Assembly: GCF_003965815.1 (NCBI RefSeq)
Contig: NZ_RXOE01000001.1
Location: 1,426,001-1,490,000 of the forward strand
DNA length: 64,000 nucleotides
Source of the DNA: Variovorax gossypii
Lineage (GTDB): Bacteria > Pseudomonadota > Gammaproteobacteria > Burkholderiales > Burkholderiaceae_C
Direction of reading: 5' to 3'
The notes under the pieces: generated by a model
Told to the model about the DNA's origin: nothing
What the model saw: the letters and a program-made list of their open reading frames with translations, nothing else
The model's database searches: none
Translations under genes and position numbers: made by a program
Part shown: in pieces, positions 44,136 through 57,404 of the stretch
Position numbering within the stretch: the first letter of the stretch is position 1
Layout of the letters: every line of letters starts with the position of its first letter

Positions 44136-45614
44136 TCAGGAAGGCAGCTTCGAAACTGCCACGTGGCGCAGGAGCTCGGTCACGGAAGCGTCCATCGCGT
44201 CGGTGAACGGCTTCGGGAACAGGCCCATCCACAGCACGGCGATGGCCAGCAGTGCCAGCATCAGGAATTCGCGCGAATTGATGTCGCTGAGTTCCTTCAC
44301 GTGGTCGTTGCCGACCGGGCCCAGATACACGCGCTTGTACATCCACAGGGTATAGGCGGCGCCGAAGATCAGTGCGGTCGCTGCACCGAGGCCGATCCAG
44401 AAATTGGCCTTCACGGCACCCAGGATCACCATCCACTCGCCCACGAAACCGGCGGTGCCCGGCAGGCCGCAGTTGGCCATGGCGAACAGCAGCGCGAACG
44501 CGGCGAACTTGGGCATGGTGTTCACCACGCCGCCGTAGTCGGCGATCTGGCGCGAGTGCACGCGGTCGTACAGCACGCCGATGCCCAGGAACATGGCGCC
44601 CGACACGAAGCCGTGCGCAATCATCTGCACGATGCCGCCGGACACGCCGAGCTCGTTGAAGATGAAGAAGCCGAGCGTCACGAAGCCCATGTGGGCGACC
44701 GACGAGTAGGCCACCAGCTTCTTCATGTCCTGCTGCACCAGCGCCACCAGGCCGACGTAGATCACGGCGATCAGCGACAGCGCGATCATGAGCCAGGCCC
44801 ATTCGTGCGAGGCGTCGGGTGCGATCGGCATCGAGAAGCGCAGGAAGCCGTAGGCACCCAGCTTCAGCATGATCGCGGCCAGCACGGCGGAGCCGCCCGT
44901 GGGCGCCTCGACGTGCACGTCGGGCAGCCAGGTGTGCACTGGCCACATCGGCACCTTCACCGCGAAGGCCGCGAAGAAGGCGAAGAACAGGAAGGTCTGC
45001 GCGGTCGAACCCAGCGGCAGCTTGTGCCACGACAGGATGTCGAAGCTGCCGCCCGACTTGTTGTACAGGTAGATCAGCGCCACCAGCATCAGCAGCGAGC
45101 CGAGCAAGGTGTAGAGGAAGAACTTGAAGGCCGCGTAGATCTTGTTCGGACCGCCCCAGATACCGATGATCAGGTACATCGGGATCAGCGTGGCTTCGAA
45201 GAACACGTAGAACAGCACGCCGTCGAGCGCGGCGAACACGCCGATCATGAAGCCCGACAGGATCAGGAACGCGCCCATGTACTGGTTCACGCGCTCCGTG
45301 ATCACTTCCCAGGCCGAGATCACCACGATGACCGTGATGAACGACGTCAGCAGCACCAGCCAGAGCGACAGACCGTCGATCCCGAGGTGATAGTTGACGT
45401 TGAAGCGCGAGATCCAGCCCGTCTTCTCGACGAACTGCATCGCGGCGGTGCCGTTCTGGAAGCGCGTGAACAGCGGCACCGTGACCAGGAAGCTCACGAT
45501 GGCACCGACGAGCGCGACCCAGCGCACGCCCTTGGCGTGCTCGTCACGGCCAAACGCCAGCAGCACGGCGCCGAATGCGATCGGCACCCAGATGGCAAGG
45601 CTCAACAAACCCAT
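44136..45614 (-). CDS. nuoM: NADH-quinone oxidoreductase subunit M
   Basis: A 492-residue antiporter-like proton-pumping subunit of complex I. Typical motifs are FFEATLIPMYLIIGIWGG with the key TM5 glutamate, and KVPMWPVHTWLPDVHVEAPT with the TM7-8 lysine and histidine region. The N-terminal MGLLSLAIWVPIAFG fits the family. It lies 24 bases behind nuoL. Confidence 0.97.
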   Translation of the reverse strand: MGLLSLAIWVPIAFGAVLLAFGRDEHAKGVRWVALVGAIVSFLVTVPLFTRFQNGTAAMQFVEKTGWISRFNVNYHLGIDGLSLWLVLLTSFITVIVVISAWEVITERVNQYMGAFLILSGFMIGVFAALDGVLFYVFFEATLIPMYLIIGIWGGPNKIYAAFKFFLYTLLGSLLMLVALIYLYNKSGGSFDILSWHKLPLGSTAQTFLFFAFFAAFAVKVPMWPVHTWLPDVHVEAPTGGSAVLAAIMLKLGAYGFLRFSMPIAPDASHEWAWLMIALSLIAVIYVGLVALVQQDMKKLVAYSSVAHMGFVTLGFFIFNELGVSGGIVQMIAHGFVSGAMFLGIGVLYDRVHSRQIADYGGVVNTMPKFAAFALLFAMANCGLPGTAGFVGEWMVILGAVKANFWIGLGAATALIFGAAYTLWMYKRVYLGPVGNDHVKELSDINSREFLMLALLAIAVLWMGLFPKPFTDAMDASVTELLRHVAVSKLPS

Positions 45615-45638
45615 TTTTCTTTTTCTCCAGCGCTAGGC

Positions 45639-47672
<2,034 letters not shown>

Positions 47673-47679
47673 GTTGCTG

Positions 47680-47988
47680 TCAACCCTTGAGCGAGTTGAG
47701 TTCGTCGACGTTGATGTTCGACCTGTTGCGGAACAGCAGGACCAGCAGTGCCAGCCCGATGGCCGACTCGGCCGCGGCCACCGTCAGGATGAAGAACACG
47801 AAGATCTGGCCGTGCATGTCGCCCAGGAAGTGCGAGAAGGCCACGAAGTTCATGTTGACGGCGAGGAGCATCAGCTCGATGGCCATCAGCAGGACGATCA
47901 GGTTCTTGCGGTTCAGGAAGATGCCGATCACGGACAGCGCGAAAAGCATCGCGCCGAGCGAAAGAAAGTGTCCGAGCGTGAGCGTCAT
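47680..47988 (-). CDS. nuoK: NADH-quinone oxidoreductase subunit K
   Basis: A 102-residue, three-helix membrane subunit. It contains the conserved glutamates in [20 protein letters not shown] and in the last helix [14 protein letters not shown], both part of the E-channel of complex I. Its start overlaps the nuoJ stop by 4 bases, and 7 bases separate it from nuoL. Confidence 0.97.
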   Translation of the reverse strand: MTLTLGHFLSLGAMLFALSVIGIFLNRKNLIVLLMAIELMLLAVNMNFVAFSHFLGDMHGQIFVFFILTVAAAESAIGLALLVLLFRNRSNINVDELNSLKG

Positions 47989-48644
47989 GCCTTGTTTTCC
48001 TTTGCAGCGTCCGCAGCTGCTGCTTCAGCCGCAACGGGTTCGGCCGCACGCGTCGCCGGCATCTGCACGATGCGCACGCGGTCGCGGGCCTTCACGCGAA
48101 CCTGGTCGGCCGGGTTGACGTACTTGCTGTCCTTGCGGGTGCGCAGCGTCAGGGCGATGGCGGCCACGATGGCCACGAGCAGGATGACCGCGGCGATTTC
48201 CAGCGGGTAGAGATATTCGGAGTAGAGCAGCTTGCCCAGTTCGAGCGTATTGGAAGTGTTGGCCGCCGCACCGGCAACGGCGCGCGGTGCCTCGCCCAGG
48301 CGGAAGCCGCCCATGAGCACGGCCGCCATCTCGAGCGCGATCAGCGCACCCACGCCCGCCGCCAGCGGGAAGTGCTTCCAGAAGCCCTCCCGCAAGCTGT
48401 CGACGTTTATGTCCAGCATCATCACCACGAACAGGAACAGCACCATCACGGCGCCCACATACACGAGCACGAGCGAGATCGCGAGGAACTCGGCGCGCAG
48501 CAGCAGCCAGATGGCCGATGCCTGGAAGAAGGCCAGAACCAGGTACAGCGCGGCGTACACGGGGTTGCGGGCGGTGATGACGCGGAATGCTGCGAACAGC
48601 AGCACCACGGCAAACAGATAGAACAGACCGGTCTTGACGTCCAT
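47985..48644 (-). CDS. nuoJ: NADH-quinone oxidoreductase subunit J
   Basis: A 219-residue five-helix membrane subunit of complex I with the conserved helix [22 protein letters not shown]. The C-terminal tail beyond residue 170 is charged and then Ala/Glu-rich ([15 protein letters not shown]) and probably disordered. I start at ATG 48644 ([11 protein letters not shown]). The stop overlaps nuoK. Confidence 0.95.
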   Translation of the reverse strand: MDVKTGLFYLFAVVLLFAAFRVITARNPVYAALYLVLAFFQASAIWLLLRAEFLAISLVLVYVGAVMVLFLFVVMMLDINVDSLREGFWKHFPLAAGVGALIALEMAAVLMGGFRLGEAPRAVAGAAANTSNTLELGKLLYSEYLYPLEIAAVILLVAIVAAIALTLRTRKDSKYVNPADQVRVKARDRVRIVQMPATRAAEPVAAEAAAADAAKENKA

Positions 48645-48682
48645 TGGAATTCGAATTGGTACGGGTTTCGGGCTGAACCGGG

Positions 48683-49204
48683 TCAGCGGTACTTGGCGTC
48701 GGCCGCCTTGTTCGCTGCGATTTCCTTCTCGTAGCGGTCGCCAACGGCCAGCAGCATGTCCTTGGTGAAGTACAGGTCGCCGCGCTTTTCGCCGTGGTAC
48801 TCGAAGATGTGCGTCTCGACGATCGAGTCGACCGGGCAGCTTTCTTCGCAGAAGCCGCAGAAGATGCACTTGGTCAGGTCGATGTCGTAGCGCGTCGTGC
48901 GGCGCGAGCCGTCGTCGCGCACGTCCGATTCGATGGTGATGGCCAGCGCCGGGCAGACGGCCTCGCAGAGCTTGCAGGCGATGCAGCGTTCTTCGCCGTT
49001 CTCATAGCGGCGCAGAGCGTGCAGGCCGCGGAAGCGCGGCGACAGCGGCGTCTTCTCTTCGGGGAACTGCACCGTGATCTTGCGGGCGAAGGCGTACTTG
49101 CCGGTGATGGCCAGGCCCTTGAACAGCTCGAACAGCATGAAGCTGCTCAGGAAGTCCTTGAGCGAGAAAGGCGCAGATGGTGTTGCGGTGTGCGCGGCAG
49201 ACAT
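48683..49204 (-). CDS. nuoI: NADH-quinone oxidoreductase subunit I
   Basis: A 173-residue ferredoxin-like subunit holding two 4Fe-4S clusters (N6a and N6b), which pass electrons toward N2. The motifs [12 protein letters not shown] and [12 protein letters not shown] are both complete. An N-terminal amphipathic region ([19 protein letters not shown]) contacts the membrane arm. The start is ATG 49204; longer frames lack family similarity. Confidence 0.97.
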   Translation of the reverse strand: MSAAHTATPSAPFSLKDFLSSFMLFELFKGLAITGKYAFARKITVQFPEEKTPLSPRFRGLHALRRYENGEERCIACKLCEAVCPALAITIESDVRDDGSRRTTRYDIDLTKCIFCGFCEESCPVDSIVETHIFEYHGEKRGDLYFTKDMLLAVGDRYEKEIAANKAADAKYR

Positions 49205-49221
49205 GATGTTGGCGCTCCCTG

Positions 49222-50301
49222 TTATTTCCAGATGTTGAACGGCGTCTGCATCCAGCCACCGACCACGACCAGCCACACGAGCGTGACGGGAATGAAGATC
49301 TTCCAGCCCAGACGCATGATCTGGTCATAGCGGAAGCGCGGGAACGTCGAACGCACCCACAGGAACATGGTGACCACGCAGAAGGTCTTGAGGCCCAGCC
49401 AGATCCAGCCCGGGATGAAGCTCAGGAACTCGAACGGCGGCAGCCATCCGCCAAGGAACAGCACCACGGTCAGGATCGAGACGAGCCACATGTTGGCGTA
49501 CTCGGCCAGGAAGAACATCGCGAAGCTCATGCCCGAGTACTCGATCATGTGGCCGGCCACGATTTCGGATTCGCCTTCCACCACGTCGAAGGGGTGGCGG
49601 TTGGTTTCGGCAAGGCCCGAAATGAAGTAGACGACGAAGATCGGCAGCAGCGGCAGCCAGTTCCACGACAGGAAGCCGACGCCCATGTTGGCGAACATGC
49701 CCTTGCCCTGCACGTTGACGATTTCCGTCATGTTCAGGCTGCCGGTGACCATCAGCACCACGACGAAGCAGAAGCCCATCGCGATTTCGTAGCTCACCAT
49801 CTGTGCCGAGGCGCGCAGCGCGCCCAGGAAGGCGTACTTCGAGTTCGATGCCCAGCCGGCGATGATCACGCCGTACACCTCGAGCGAGGTGATGGCCATC
49901 ACGAACAGCAGGCCGGCGTTGATGTTCGCCAGCGCCACATCGGGACCGAAGGGAATCACGGCCCACGCGGCCAGCGCCGGCATGATGGTCATGATCGGGC
50001 CGAGCAGGAACAGGCCCTTGTTGGCGACCGTCGGAAGAATGATTTCCTTGGTCATCAGCTTGAGCGCGTCGGCGATCGGCTGGAGCAGGCCAAGCGGTCC
50101 GATGCGGTTCGGGCCGATGCGGATCTGCGTGAAGCCGATGGCCTTGCGCTCCCACAGCGTGAGGTACGCCACGGCCAGCATCAGCGGAATGACGACGACG
50201 ATGATCTTGATCAGCGTCCAGACCACCGGCCAGACCACGCCGGTCCACCAGCCTGCGGCAACCAGCCCTTGGCCGAAGCCATGAATGGTGTCGACGATCA
50301 T
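49222..50301 (-). CDS. nuoH: NADH-quinone oxidoreductase subunit H
   Basis: A 359-residue membrane subunit that lines the quinone tunnel. Typical blocks are [21 protein letters not shown] with its charged loop and [19 protein letters not shown] followed by the helix with EYSGM. Start ATG 50301 overlaps the nuoG stop by 4 bases. Confidence 0.97.
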   Translation of the reverse strand: MIVDTIHGFGQGLVAAGWWTGVVWPVVWTLIKIIVVVIPLMLAVAYLTLWERKAIGFTQIRIGPNRIGPLGLLQPIADALKLMTKEIILPTVANKGLFLLGPIMTIMPALAAWAVIPFGPDVALANINAGLLFVMAITSLEVYGVIIAGWASNSKYAFLGALRASAQMVSYEIAMGFCFVVVLMVTGSLNMTEIVNVQGKGMFANMGVGFLSWNWLPLLPIFVVYFISGLAETNRHPFDVVEGESEIVAGHMIEYSGMSFAMFFLAEYANMWLVSILTVVLFLGGWLPPFEFLSFIPGWIWLGLKTFCVVTMFLWVRSTFPRFRYDQIMRLGWKIFIPVTLVWLVVVGGWMQTPFNIWK

Positions 50302-52469
50302 GCCAGTGCCTCCTCGGCACGAGCCGACACGTTCGAACCGGCCGATGCGTTGCGTGCGTCGGCGGTCAGTTGCAGCGACGGTGCGCGACGCACGATCGAA
50401 TCCAGTTGGTAGATGCTCGCGACCACGGGTGCGGCAACCGCGCCGTTCGAAGCGGCGGCATTCGCGGACGTGGCATTGCTCAGCGCATTCGCCGGCACCG
50501 CGCCCTTGTCACCCACGGTGGCCAGCACTTCGGCGGTCGATTCGAACGCGAAGCCGGGCAGGCCCAGCAGGTTGGCCAGCACGCGCAGCACCTTCCAGGC
50601 CGGACGCGTTTCGCCCTGCGGCTTCACGACGGCGTGGAAACCTTGCAGGCGGCCTTCGGCATTGACGAAGGTGCCAGGGGTTTCGGTGAACGGTGCGATC
50701 GGCAGCAGCACGTCGCTGAATTCGAGGTTGGCCTTGAAGGGGCTCAGCGTGACGACCATCTGCGCATTGCCGATGACATCGGCGGCGGCAGTACCTGCGG
50801 CCGAGTCGAACACCGGCTCGGTGTTCAGCAGCAGCACGGCCTTCAGGCCGGAGCCGGCGGCGAGCATGCGGCCGGCATCGAGGCCGCCGTTCTTCGGGAA
50901 TGCGCCGACGATCTGCGCGCCCACGGTGTTGGCGGCTTCGGTCAGGTAGCCGACGGTGGCGCCGGTCTGCGCGCCGATCCAGTTGGCCAGCGCCAGCAGG
51001 CTGCTCGCCTGGGCGTGGTGCGCGGCGGCGTTGCCGAGCAGGATGGCCTTGCGCTCGCCGCTCAGCAGCGAGGCGGCGATCGCCTTCGCGGTGGCATCAG
51101 GTGCGTTCTTCGGTGCCAGCGGCGCAGCTGCACCGTTGGTCTCGCCGATGGCGGCGGCCACTGCTGCGAGTGCTTCGACCCACTGGCCGGCTTCGACGAT
51201 GGACGACTGCGCCACGTTGATGGCCCAGGCGTCGCGGTCGGCCATCAGGCTTGCCGACGTGATCACCGACAGCGCGGCGCCCTTGCGCACGGCCTGGCGG
51301 ATGCGTTGCGCGAACAGCGGGTGTTCCTTGCGCAGGTTCGAGCCCACGACCAGCGCGCGCTGCACTTGCGTGAGCGAGGCGATCGAGGTGCCGAGCCAGC
51401 GCACGCCTTCGAAGGCCGAGAATTCGGCGTTGCGCAGGCGGTAGTCGATGTTGTCGCTGCCGAGCTCACGCGTGAGCATGGTGGCGAGCTGCAGCTCTTC
51501 GAGCGTGCTGTGCGGGCTGACCAGCGTACCGATGCTCTGCGCGCCGTGATCGGCCTTGATCTGCTTCAGGCCATTGGCGACGTACTCGAGCGCCGTCTGC
51601 CAGTCGACCTGCTGCCACTGGCCGCCCTGCTTCAGCATGGGCTGCGTCAGGCGTTCCGGGCCGTTGAGGGCTTCGTACGAGAAGCGGTCGCGGTCGGCGA
51701 TCCAGCATTCGTTGACGTCTTCGTTCTCGAGCGGCACCACGCGCATCACGCGGTTGTTCTTGACCTGGACGATCAGGTTGGCGCCGGTCGAATCGTGCGG
51801 GCTCACCGACTTGCGGCGCGACAGTTCCCAGGTGCGGGCACTGTAGCGGAAGGGCTTGCTCGTGAGCGCGCCGACCGGGCAGATGTCGATCATGTTGCCC
51901 GAGAGCTCGGAGTCGACCGAGTCGCCCACGAAGGTTTCGATTTCGGAGTGCTCGCCGCGGTTCGACATGCCGAGCTCCATCACGCCGGCCACTTCCTGGC
52001 CGAAGCGGACGCAGCGCGTGCAGTGGATGCAGCGGCTCATCTCTTCCATGCTGATCAACGGGCCGACGTCCTTGTGGAAGACGACGCGCTTTTCCTCTTC
52101 GTAGCGCGAAGAGGAACCGCCGTAGCCGACGGCCAGATCCTGCAGCTGGCATTCGCCGCCCTGGTCGCAGATCGGGCAATCCAGCGGGTGGTTGATCAGG
52201 AGGAACTCCATGACCGACTGCTGCGCCTTGATGGCCTTCTCGCTCTTGGTGCGGACGATCATGCCCTGCGTGACGGGCGTGGCGCAGGCCGGCATCGGCT
52301 TGGGCGCCTTTTCCACGTCCACGAGGCACATGCGGCAGTTGGCCGCGATGCTCAGTTTCTTGTGATAGCAGAAGTGCGGGATGTACGTGCCGGCCTTGTC
52401 GGCCGCATGCATGACCATGCTGCCTTCGGCGACTTCGACCTTCTTGCCGTCGAGTTCGATTTCAACCAT
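50298..52469 (-). CDS. nuoG: NADH-quinone oxidoreductase subunit G
   Basis: A 723-residue iron-sulfur subunit. The N-terminal ferredoxin domain holds the 2Fe-2S ligands ([15 protein letters not shown]), then the His-Cys ligated cluster ([14 protein letters not shown]) and the 4Fe-4S ligands ([10 protein letters not shown] and later DICPVGAL). The rest is a molybdopterin-oxidoreductase-like domain without cofactor role in complex I. I start at ATG 52469 ([13 protein letters not shown]). The C-terminal 50 residues are Ala/Asn-rich ([18 protein letters not shown]). Confidence 0.96.
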   Translation of the reverse strand: MVEIELDGKKVEVAEGSMVMHAADKAGTYIPHFCYHKKLSIAANCRMCLVDVEKAPKPMPACATPVTQGMIVRTKSEKAIKAQQSVMEFLLINHPLDCPICDQGGECQLQDLAVGYGGSSSRYEEEKRVVFHKDVGPLISMEEMSRCIHCTRCVRFGQEVAGVMELGMSNRGEHSEIETFVGDSVDSELSGNMIDICPVGALTSKPFRYSARTWELSRRKSVSPHDSTGANLIVQVKNNRVMRVVPLENEDVNECWIADRDRFSYEALNGPERLTQPMLKQGGQWQQVDWQTALEYVANGLKQIKADHGAQSIGTLVSPHSTLEELQLATMLTRELGSDNIDYRLRNAEFSAFEGVRWLGTSIASLTQVQRALVVGSNLRKEHPLFAQRIRQAVRKGAALSVITSASLMADRDAWAINVAQSSIVEAGQWVEALAAVAAAIGETNGAAAPLAPKNAPDATAKAIAASLLSGERKAILLGNAAAHHAQASSLLALANWIGAQTGATVGYLTEAANTVGAQIVGAFPKNGGLDAGRMLAAGSGLKAVLLLNTEPVFDSAAGTAAADVIGNAQMVVTLSPFKANLEFSDVLLPIAPFTETPGTFVNAEGRLQGFHAVVKPQGETRPAWKVLRVLANLLGLPGFAFESTAEVLATVGDKGAVPANALSNATSANAAASNGAVAAPVVASIYQLDSIVRRAPSLQLTADARNASAGSNVSARAEEALA

Positions 52470-52486
52470 ATGTGTGTTTCTCGCGC

Positions 52487-53827
52487 TCAGGCCTTGACGG
52501 GCGCTTTCGGTACGTAGCCCGGGATCAGGGCCTCGAACTCGTGACGGAAATGCTTGATCATGGCGCGCACCGGCATCGCCGCCGCGTCGCCGAGGGCGCA
52601 GATCGTGCGACCCTGGATGTTGTCGGCCACCGAGTTCAGCAGGTCCATGTCGGACGCCCTGCCCTGCCCGTTGTGGATGCGGTCCACCACGCGGTAGAGC
52701 CAGCCCGTGCCTTCGCGGCAGGGCGTGCACTGGCCGCAGGACTCATGCATGTAGAAGTACGACAGGCGGCGCAGCGACTCGACCATCGAGCGGCTGTCGT
52801 CCATGACGATGACCGCGCCCGAGCCCAGCATCGAGCCGGCCTTGGAGATGGAGTCGTAGTCCATCGTGCAGTCCATCATGATCGACGCAGGCAGCACCGG
52901 GGCAGACGAACCACCGGGAATCACCGCCTTCAGCGTGCGGCCCTTGCGCACGCCACCGGCCAGCTCGAGGAGCTTGGAGAACGGGGTGCCCATCGGGACT
53001 TCGTAGTTGCCGGGCAGCTCGACGTCACCGCTCACCGAGTAGATCTTGGTGCCGCCGTTGTTCGGCTTGCCGCACTCGAGGTAGGCCTGGCCGCCGTTGC
53101 GGATGATCCAGGGCACCGCCGCGAAGGTCTCGGTGTTGTTGATGGTGGTCGGCTTGCCGTACAGGCCGAAGCTCGCCGGGAACGGCGGCTTGAAGCGCGG
53201 CTGGCCCTTCTTGCCTTCGAGCGATTCGAGCAGCGCGGTTTCCTCGCCGCAGATGTAGGCGCCGAAGCCATGAGCCGCGTGCAACTGGAAGTTGTACGTG
53301 CTGCCCATGATCTTGTCGCCGAGGTAGCCGGCGGCGCGCGCTTCTTCAAGCGCTTCCTCGAAGCGATCGTAGGTCTGAAAGATCTCGCCGTGGATGTAGT
53401 TGTAGCCCACGCTGATGCCCATCGCGTATGCGGCGATGGCCATGCCTTCAATGACGATGTGCGGGTTGAACTGCAGGATGTCGCGGTCCTTGCACGTACC
53501 CGGCTCACCTTCGTCCGAATTGCAGACGAGGTACTTCTGGCCCGGAAACTGGCGGGGCATGAAGCTCCACTTCAGGCCCGTCGGGAAACCGGCGCCGCCG
53601 CGGCCGCGCAGGCCCGAGGCCTTGACTTCGGCAATCACCTGGTCGGGCGTGAGGCCCTCGGTGAGGATCTTGCGCAGGGCCTGGTAGCCGCCGCGCGCCT
53701 CGTAGTCGGCCAGGCGCCAGTTGGTGCCATCGAGGCCCGCGTAGATCTGCGGCTCGATGTGGCGGTCATGGAAACAGGTCTGGACACCCGTCGCCTGGAA
53801 CTGCTGGAGCACTTGTTCGGGTGACAT
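52487..53827 (-). CDS. nuoF: NADH-quinone oxidoreductase subunit F
   Basis: A 446-residue flavoprotein that binds NADH and FMN and a 4Fe-4S cluster. The glycine-rich sites [10 protein letters not shown] and [14 protein letters not shown] and the cluster ligands in [15 protein letters not shown] are intact. Its start codon overlaps the nuoE stop (TGATG). Confidence 0.97.
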   Translation of the reverse strand: MSPEQVLQQFQATGVQTCFHDRHIEPQIYAGLDGTNWRLADYEARGGYQALRKILTEGLTPDQVIAEVKASGLRGRGGAGFPTGLKWSFMPRQFPGQKYLVCNSDEGEPGTCKDRDILQFNPHIVIEGMAIAAYAMGISVGYNYIHGEIFQTYDRFEEALEEARAAGYLGDKIMGSTYNFQLHAAHGFGAYICGEETALLESLEGKKGQPRFKPPFPASFGLYGKPTTINNTETFAAVPWIIRNGGQAYLECGKPNNGGTKIYSVSGDVELPGNYEVPMGTPFSKLLELAGGVRKGRTLKAVIPGGSSAPVLPASIMMDCTMDYDSISKAGSMLGSGAVIVMDDSRSMVESLRRLSYFYMHESCGQCTPCREGTGWLYRVVDRIHNGQGRASDMDLLNSVADNIQGRTICALGDAAAMPVRAMIKHFRHEFEALIPGYVPKAPVKA

Positions 53828-54384
53828 CAGGAAGCCTCCCCCTTGGTGGCCGGCGCGGCGTTGCGCAGGCCGTCGACCAGCTGGTCGAGCTTCTCGTTGG
53901 TCATGAAGCTGCACATCGTGCGGTCGTTGACCAGCATCACGGGCGAATCGGCGCAGGCGCCGAGGCATTCGCTCTGCTGCAGCGTGAACAGGCCGTCGGC
54001 CGTGGTCTCGCCCATCTTGATGCCGAGCTTCTTCTCGAGATGCACGAGGGCGGTGACGCCATCGCGCAGCTGGCAAGGCAGGTTGGTGCACACGTTGAGC
54101 TTGAACTTGCCCACCGGATGCTGGTTGTACATGTTGTAGAAGGTCGTCACCTCGTGCACGGCGATGGGCGCCATGCCGAGGTACTCGGCGATCTCGCGCT
54201 CGCGCTGCAGGCTGACGTAGCCCTCGTCCTGCTGGACGATGGACAGGCAGGCCATCACGGCCGACTGCTTGCCCGCTTCGGGGTACTTCGCCACCTCGCG
54301 CGCAAAGCGCTCGAGGATCGCAGGCTCCAGAGGGGCAGAAGGCGCCGAGGGCGCCGTGTCATGGTGGTGGGTCGAGGAAGTCAT
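53827..54384 (-). CDS. nuoE: NADH-quinone oxidoreductase subunit E
   Basis: A 185-residue thioredoxin-like subunit with the 2Fe-2S cluster N1a. The ligands are CTNLPC and later ECLGAC. It is preceded by a His/Ser/Pro-rich leader of about 18 residues. It forms the NADH module together with NuoF and NuoG and lies 10 bases behind nuoD. Confidence 0.96.
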   Translation of the reverse strand: MTSSTHHHDTAPSAPSAPLEPAILERFAREVAKYPEAGKQSAVMACLSIVQQDEGYVSLQREREIAEYLGMAPIAVHEVTTFYNMYNQHPVGKFKLNVCTNLPCQLRDGVTALVHLEKKLGIKMGETTADGLFTLQQSECLGACADSPVMLVNDRTMCSFMTNEKLDQLVDGLRNAAPATKGEAS

Positions 54385-54394
54385 TCGCTCTTTC

Positions 54395-55648
54395 TCACCT
54401 GTCGATCTCGCCGAACACGATGTCCATCGTGCCGATCACCGCGACAGCGTCGGCGATCATGTGACCGCGCGACATTTCGTCGAGGGCGGCGAGGTGCGGG
54501 AAACCAGGGGCGCGGATCTTCAAGCGGTACGGCTTGTTGGCGCCGTCGCTCACGAGATAGATGCCGAACTCGCCCTTCGGATGCTCGACGGCGGCATACG
54601 CCTCGCCTTCGGGCACATGGAAGCCTTCGGTGAAGAGCTTGAAATGGTGGATCAGCTCCTCCATGTTCGCCTTCATCGATTCGCGCGCAGGCGCGGCGAC
54701 CTTGTGGTTGTCGGTGATGACAGGACCGGGGTTGGCACGCAGCCAGGCCGAGCACTGCTGGATGATCCGGTTGGCCTGGCGCATCTCTTCGACGCGAACC
54801 AGGTAGCGGTCGTAGCAGTCGCCGGTCTTGCCGACGGGCACGTCGAACTGCATGCGGTCGTAGACGTCGTAGGGCTGCTTCTTGCGCAGGTCCCATTCGA
54901 TGCCCGAGCCACGCAGCATGGGGCCGGTGAAGCCGAGGTTCAGCGCGCGCTCCGGCGAGACCACGCCGATGCCCACGGTGCGCTGCTTCCAGATGCGGTT
55001 GTCGGTGAGCAGCGTCTCGTACTCGTCGACCATCTTCGGGAAGCGCTTGCAGAAGTCGTCGACGAAGTCGAGCAGCGAGCCCTGGCGGTTCTCGTTGAGC
55101 TTCTCGATGGCCTTCGCGTTCTTGACCTTGCTGACCTTGTACTGCGGCATCGCATCCGGCAGGTCGCGGTACACGCCACCCGGACGGAAGTACGCCGCGT
55201 GCATGCGCGCGCCGGAAACGGCCTCGTACATGTCGAACAGGTCTTCACGCTCGCGGAAGCAGTAGATGAGCATGTTCATCGCACCGCAGTCCAGGCCGTG
55301 AGCACCGAGCCACAGCAGGTGATTCAGCAGGCGGGTGATCTCGGCGAACATCACGCGGATGTACTGCGCGCGCTCCGGCACCTCGAGGCCCAGCATCCGC
55401 TCGATGGCGAGGCAGTAGGCGTGCTCGTTGCTCATCATCGACACGTAGTCGAGACGGTCCATGTACGGCAGCGACTGGATGAAGGTACGCGATTCGGCGA
55501 GCTTCTCGGTGGCGCGGTGCAGCAGGCCGATGTGGGGGTCGGCACGCTGGATCACTTCGCCGTCCAGCTCGAGCACGAGGCGCAGCACGCCGTGCGCTGC
55601 CGGGTGCTGGGGACCGAAGTTGAGTGTGTAGTTCTTGATTTCGGCCAT
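54395..55648 (-). CDS. nuoD: NADH-quinone oxidoreductase subunit D
   Basis: A 417-residue 49-kDa subunit that forms the quinone pocket with NuoB. Recognisable blocks are [21 protein letters not shown] (about 11-31) with the quinone-site histidine, [14 protein letters not shown] and the C-terminal FGEIDR. It is separate from nuoC here, unlike the fused enterobacterial gene. It lies 5 bases behind nuoC. Confidence 0.97.
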   Translation of the reverse strand: MAEIKNYTLNFGPQHPAAHGVLRLVLELDGEVIQRADPHIGLLHRATEKLAESRTFIQSLPYMDRLDYVSMMSNEHAYCLAIERMLGLEVPERAQYIRVMFAEITRLLNHLLWLGAHGLDCGAMNMLIYCFREREDLFDMYEAVSGARMHAAYFRPGGVYRDLPDAMPQYKVSKVKNAKAIEKLNENRQGSLLDFVDDFCKRFPKMVDEYETLLTDNRIWKQRTVGIGVVSPERALNLGFTGPMLRGSGIEWDLRKKQPYDVYDRMQFDVPVGKTGDCYDRYLVRVEEMRQANRIIQQCSAWLRANPGPVITDNHKVAAPARESMKANMEELIHHFKLFTEGFHVPEGEAYAAVEHPKGEFGIYLVSDGANKPYRLKIRAPGFPHLAALDEMSRGHMIADAVAVIGTMDIVFGEIDR

Positions 55649-55653
55649 ATCAG

Positions 55654-56265
55654 TCAGTGCAAACCGCCGCCGTAGTTGTCTTCGCGGATCACGCGCGGGG
55701 TGATTTCGCGCGGCTCGATGGAAACCGGCTGGTAGACCACGCGCTTCTGTTCTTCGTCGTAACGCATCTCGACGTGACCCGACACCGGGAAGTCCTTACG
55801 GAACGGATGACCGATGAAGCCGTAGTCGGTCAGGATGCGACGCAGGTCGTCGTGACCTTCGAACACGATGCCGTAGAGGTCGAAGGCCTCGCGCTCGAAC
55901 CAGGTGGCGGCATTCCAGACGGACTGCAGCGAGTCGACGACGGGGAAGTCATCGCTGTCCGCGAACACCTTGAGGCGTAGGCGCTGGTTGAGGCTCACAG
56001 ACATCAGGTGGGAAACGACACCATAGCGCGCACCCTGCCACTCGCCTTCGCGGTAGCTGGAGTAGTCCATGCCGCAGAGATCGATCAGTTGCTCGAAGCG
56101 GCAGCCGGGCGCATCGCGCAACAGCAAGGAGGCTTCGAGATAGTCGGCGGCGCCGACCACGACGGTCACTTCGCCGAGGGCAACGGTCACGCTCTTGGCC
56201 TTGGCGCCGAGAGTCTCGGCGACGGTGGCGCGCAGCACCTCCGGCGAAATTGCAAAGTCAGTCAT
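55654..56265 (-). CDS. nuoC: NADH-quinone oxidoreductase subunit C
   Basis: A 203-residue 30-kDa subunit. The family signature [20 protein letters not shown] followed by GHPFRKDFP is complete. I start at ATG 56265 ([11 protein letters not shown]); an upstream extension would run into nuoB. It links the peripheral-arm modules and contacts NuoD. Confidence 0.96.
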   Translation of the reverse strand: MTDFAISPEVLRATVAETLGAKAKSVTVALGEVTVVVGAADYLEASLLLRDAPGCRFEQLIDLCGMDYSSYREGEWQGARYGVVSHLMSVSLNQRLRLKVFADSDDFPVVDSLQSVWNAATWFEREAFDLYGIVFEGHDDLRRILTDYGFIGHPFRKDFPVSGHVEMRYDEEQKRVVYQPVSIEPREITPRVIREDNYGGGLH

Positions 56266-56278
56266 CGTCGGCAGTCCC

Positions 56279-56758
56279 TCAGGCGCGGGCAATGGTGTTG
56301 GTGCGGCGAATCTTCTGCTGCAACTGGATCACGCCGTAGAGCAAGGCCTCGGCGGTGGGCGGGCAACCCGGAACATAGACGTCGACCGGCACGATGCGGT
56401 CGCAGCCGCGCACGACCGAATAGCTGTAGTGGTAGTAGCCACCGCCATTCGCGCACGAACCCATGGAGAGAACCCAGCGCGGCTCGGGCATCTGGTCGTA
56501 GACCTTGCGCAGAGCCGGAGCCATCTTGTTGCACAGCGTACCGGCCACGATCATCAGATCGGACTGGCGCGGGCTGGGGCGGAACAGCATGCCGAAGCGG
56601 TCGATGTCGTAGCGGGCGGCGCCCGCATGCATCATCTCCACCGCACAGCATGCAAGGCCGAAGGTCATCGGCCAGAGAGAACCAGTCTTCGCCCAGTTGA
56701 CGACCGAATCGTAGGTCGTGGTGACGAAGCCTTCCTTGAGAACGCCTTCAATGGCCAT
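56279..56758 (-). CDS. nuoB: NADH-quinone oxidoreductase subunit B
   Basis: A 159-residue subunit holding cluster N2, the terminal electron donor to quinone. The adjacent ligands Cys37-Cys38 lie in [10 protein letters not shown]; the remaining two are in [14 protein letters not shown] and VPGCPPT. It is 15 bases behind nuoA. Confidence 0.98.
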   Translation of the reverse strand: MAIEGVLKEGFVTTTYDSVVNWAKTGSLWPMTFGLACCAVEMMHAGAARYDIDRFGMLFRPSPRQSDLMIVAGTLCNKMAPALRKVYDQMPEPRWVLSMGSCANGGGYYHYSYSVVRGCDRIVPVDVYVPGCPPTAEALLYGVIQLQQKIRRTNTIARA

Positions 56759-56773
56759 CGTGTTTCTTCCTTG

Positions 56774-57133
56774 TCATTCCCAGTCGAGCGCACCCTTTTT
56801 CCACTCGTAGGCGAAGCCCACGACGAGGATGGCGAGAAAGATCATCATGGCCCAGAAGCCGACAGCACCGATCTCCTTGAGCGCAATGGCCCACGGAAAG
56901 AGAAAGGCAATCTCGAGATCGAACAGGATGAAGAGAATCGCGACGAGGTAATAGCGCACGTCGAACTTCATGCGCGCATCCTCGAAGGCTTCAAAGCCAC
57001 ACTCGTAGGGAGCGTTCTTTGCGGCGTCGGGCCTGTTGGGGCCGAGAATGTATCCGATGACCTGAGGGGCGACGCCTACGCCGACTCCGACCAGAATGAA
57101 CAAAAGGACGGGGAGGTAGGAGTCGAGATTCAT
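56774..57133 (-). CDS. nuoA: NADH-quinone oxidoreductase subunit A
   Basis: A 119-residue, three-helix membrane subunit and first gene of the 14-gene complex I operon. The central loop [21 protein letters not shown] is a strong family marker. I take ATG 57133; an in-frame start at 57157 would add eight residues. The tRNA-Leu gene ends 67 bases upstream. Confidence 0.96.
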   Translation of the reverse strand: MNLDSYLPVLLFILVGVGVGVAPQVIGYILGPNRPDAAKNAPYECGFEAFEDARMKFDVRYYLVAILFILFDLEIAFLFPWAIALKEIGAVGFWAMMIFLAILVVGFAYEWKKGALDWE

Positions 57134-57200
57134 CGAGAGTTTTTCACCGCTTGCCACCGGCAGGAAGAACCTCTGGATGAGGCTTTCTGCCGATGAGATT

Positions 57201-57285
57201 TGGTGCGGTCGGCGAGACTCGAACTCGCACAGCTTTCGCCACTACCCCCTCAAGATAGCGTGTCTACCAATTTCACCACGACCGC
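57201..57285 (-). tRNA. tRNA-Leu (GAG)
   Basis: On the minus strand the 85 bases fold as a class II tRNA. The acceptor stem GCGGTCG/CGACCGC is perfect, followed by A73 and an encoded CCA. The anticodon stem CTATC/GGTAG encloses TTGAGGG with anticodon GAG, which reads CUC and CUU leucine codons. There is a long variable arm, and the T arm contains GTTCGAGTC. It sits between secG and nuoA on their strand. Confidence 0.95.
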
Positions 57286-57360
57286 GGTTTTTTCTGTTCG
57301 GATGGCATGAGGTACCTGCAAGAGGAATTTGGCTTTCCGAACAGATTTAGAGTTTACCCT

Positions 57361-57403
57361 GAAATGGAGCCATTTCTCACGGGCAACTCATGAAAACGAG
57401 TTG
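57361..57403 (-). other. Inverted repeats behind secG
   Basis: Just past the secG stop the transcript can form CAACTC/GAGTTG (57384-57403, 8-base loop) and then GAAATGG-AG-CCATTTC (57361-57376). Neither is followed by a T tract, so they look more like RNA processing or stability structures upstream of the tRNA than a terminator. Confidence 0.4.
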
Positions 57404-57404
57404 A

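Noticed and set aside
57294-57344. CTGTTCGGA/TCCGAACAG inverted repeat as a terminator before the tRNA
   Set aside because: The loop is 33 bases and the T run lies on the wrong side for the minus-strand transcript.
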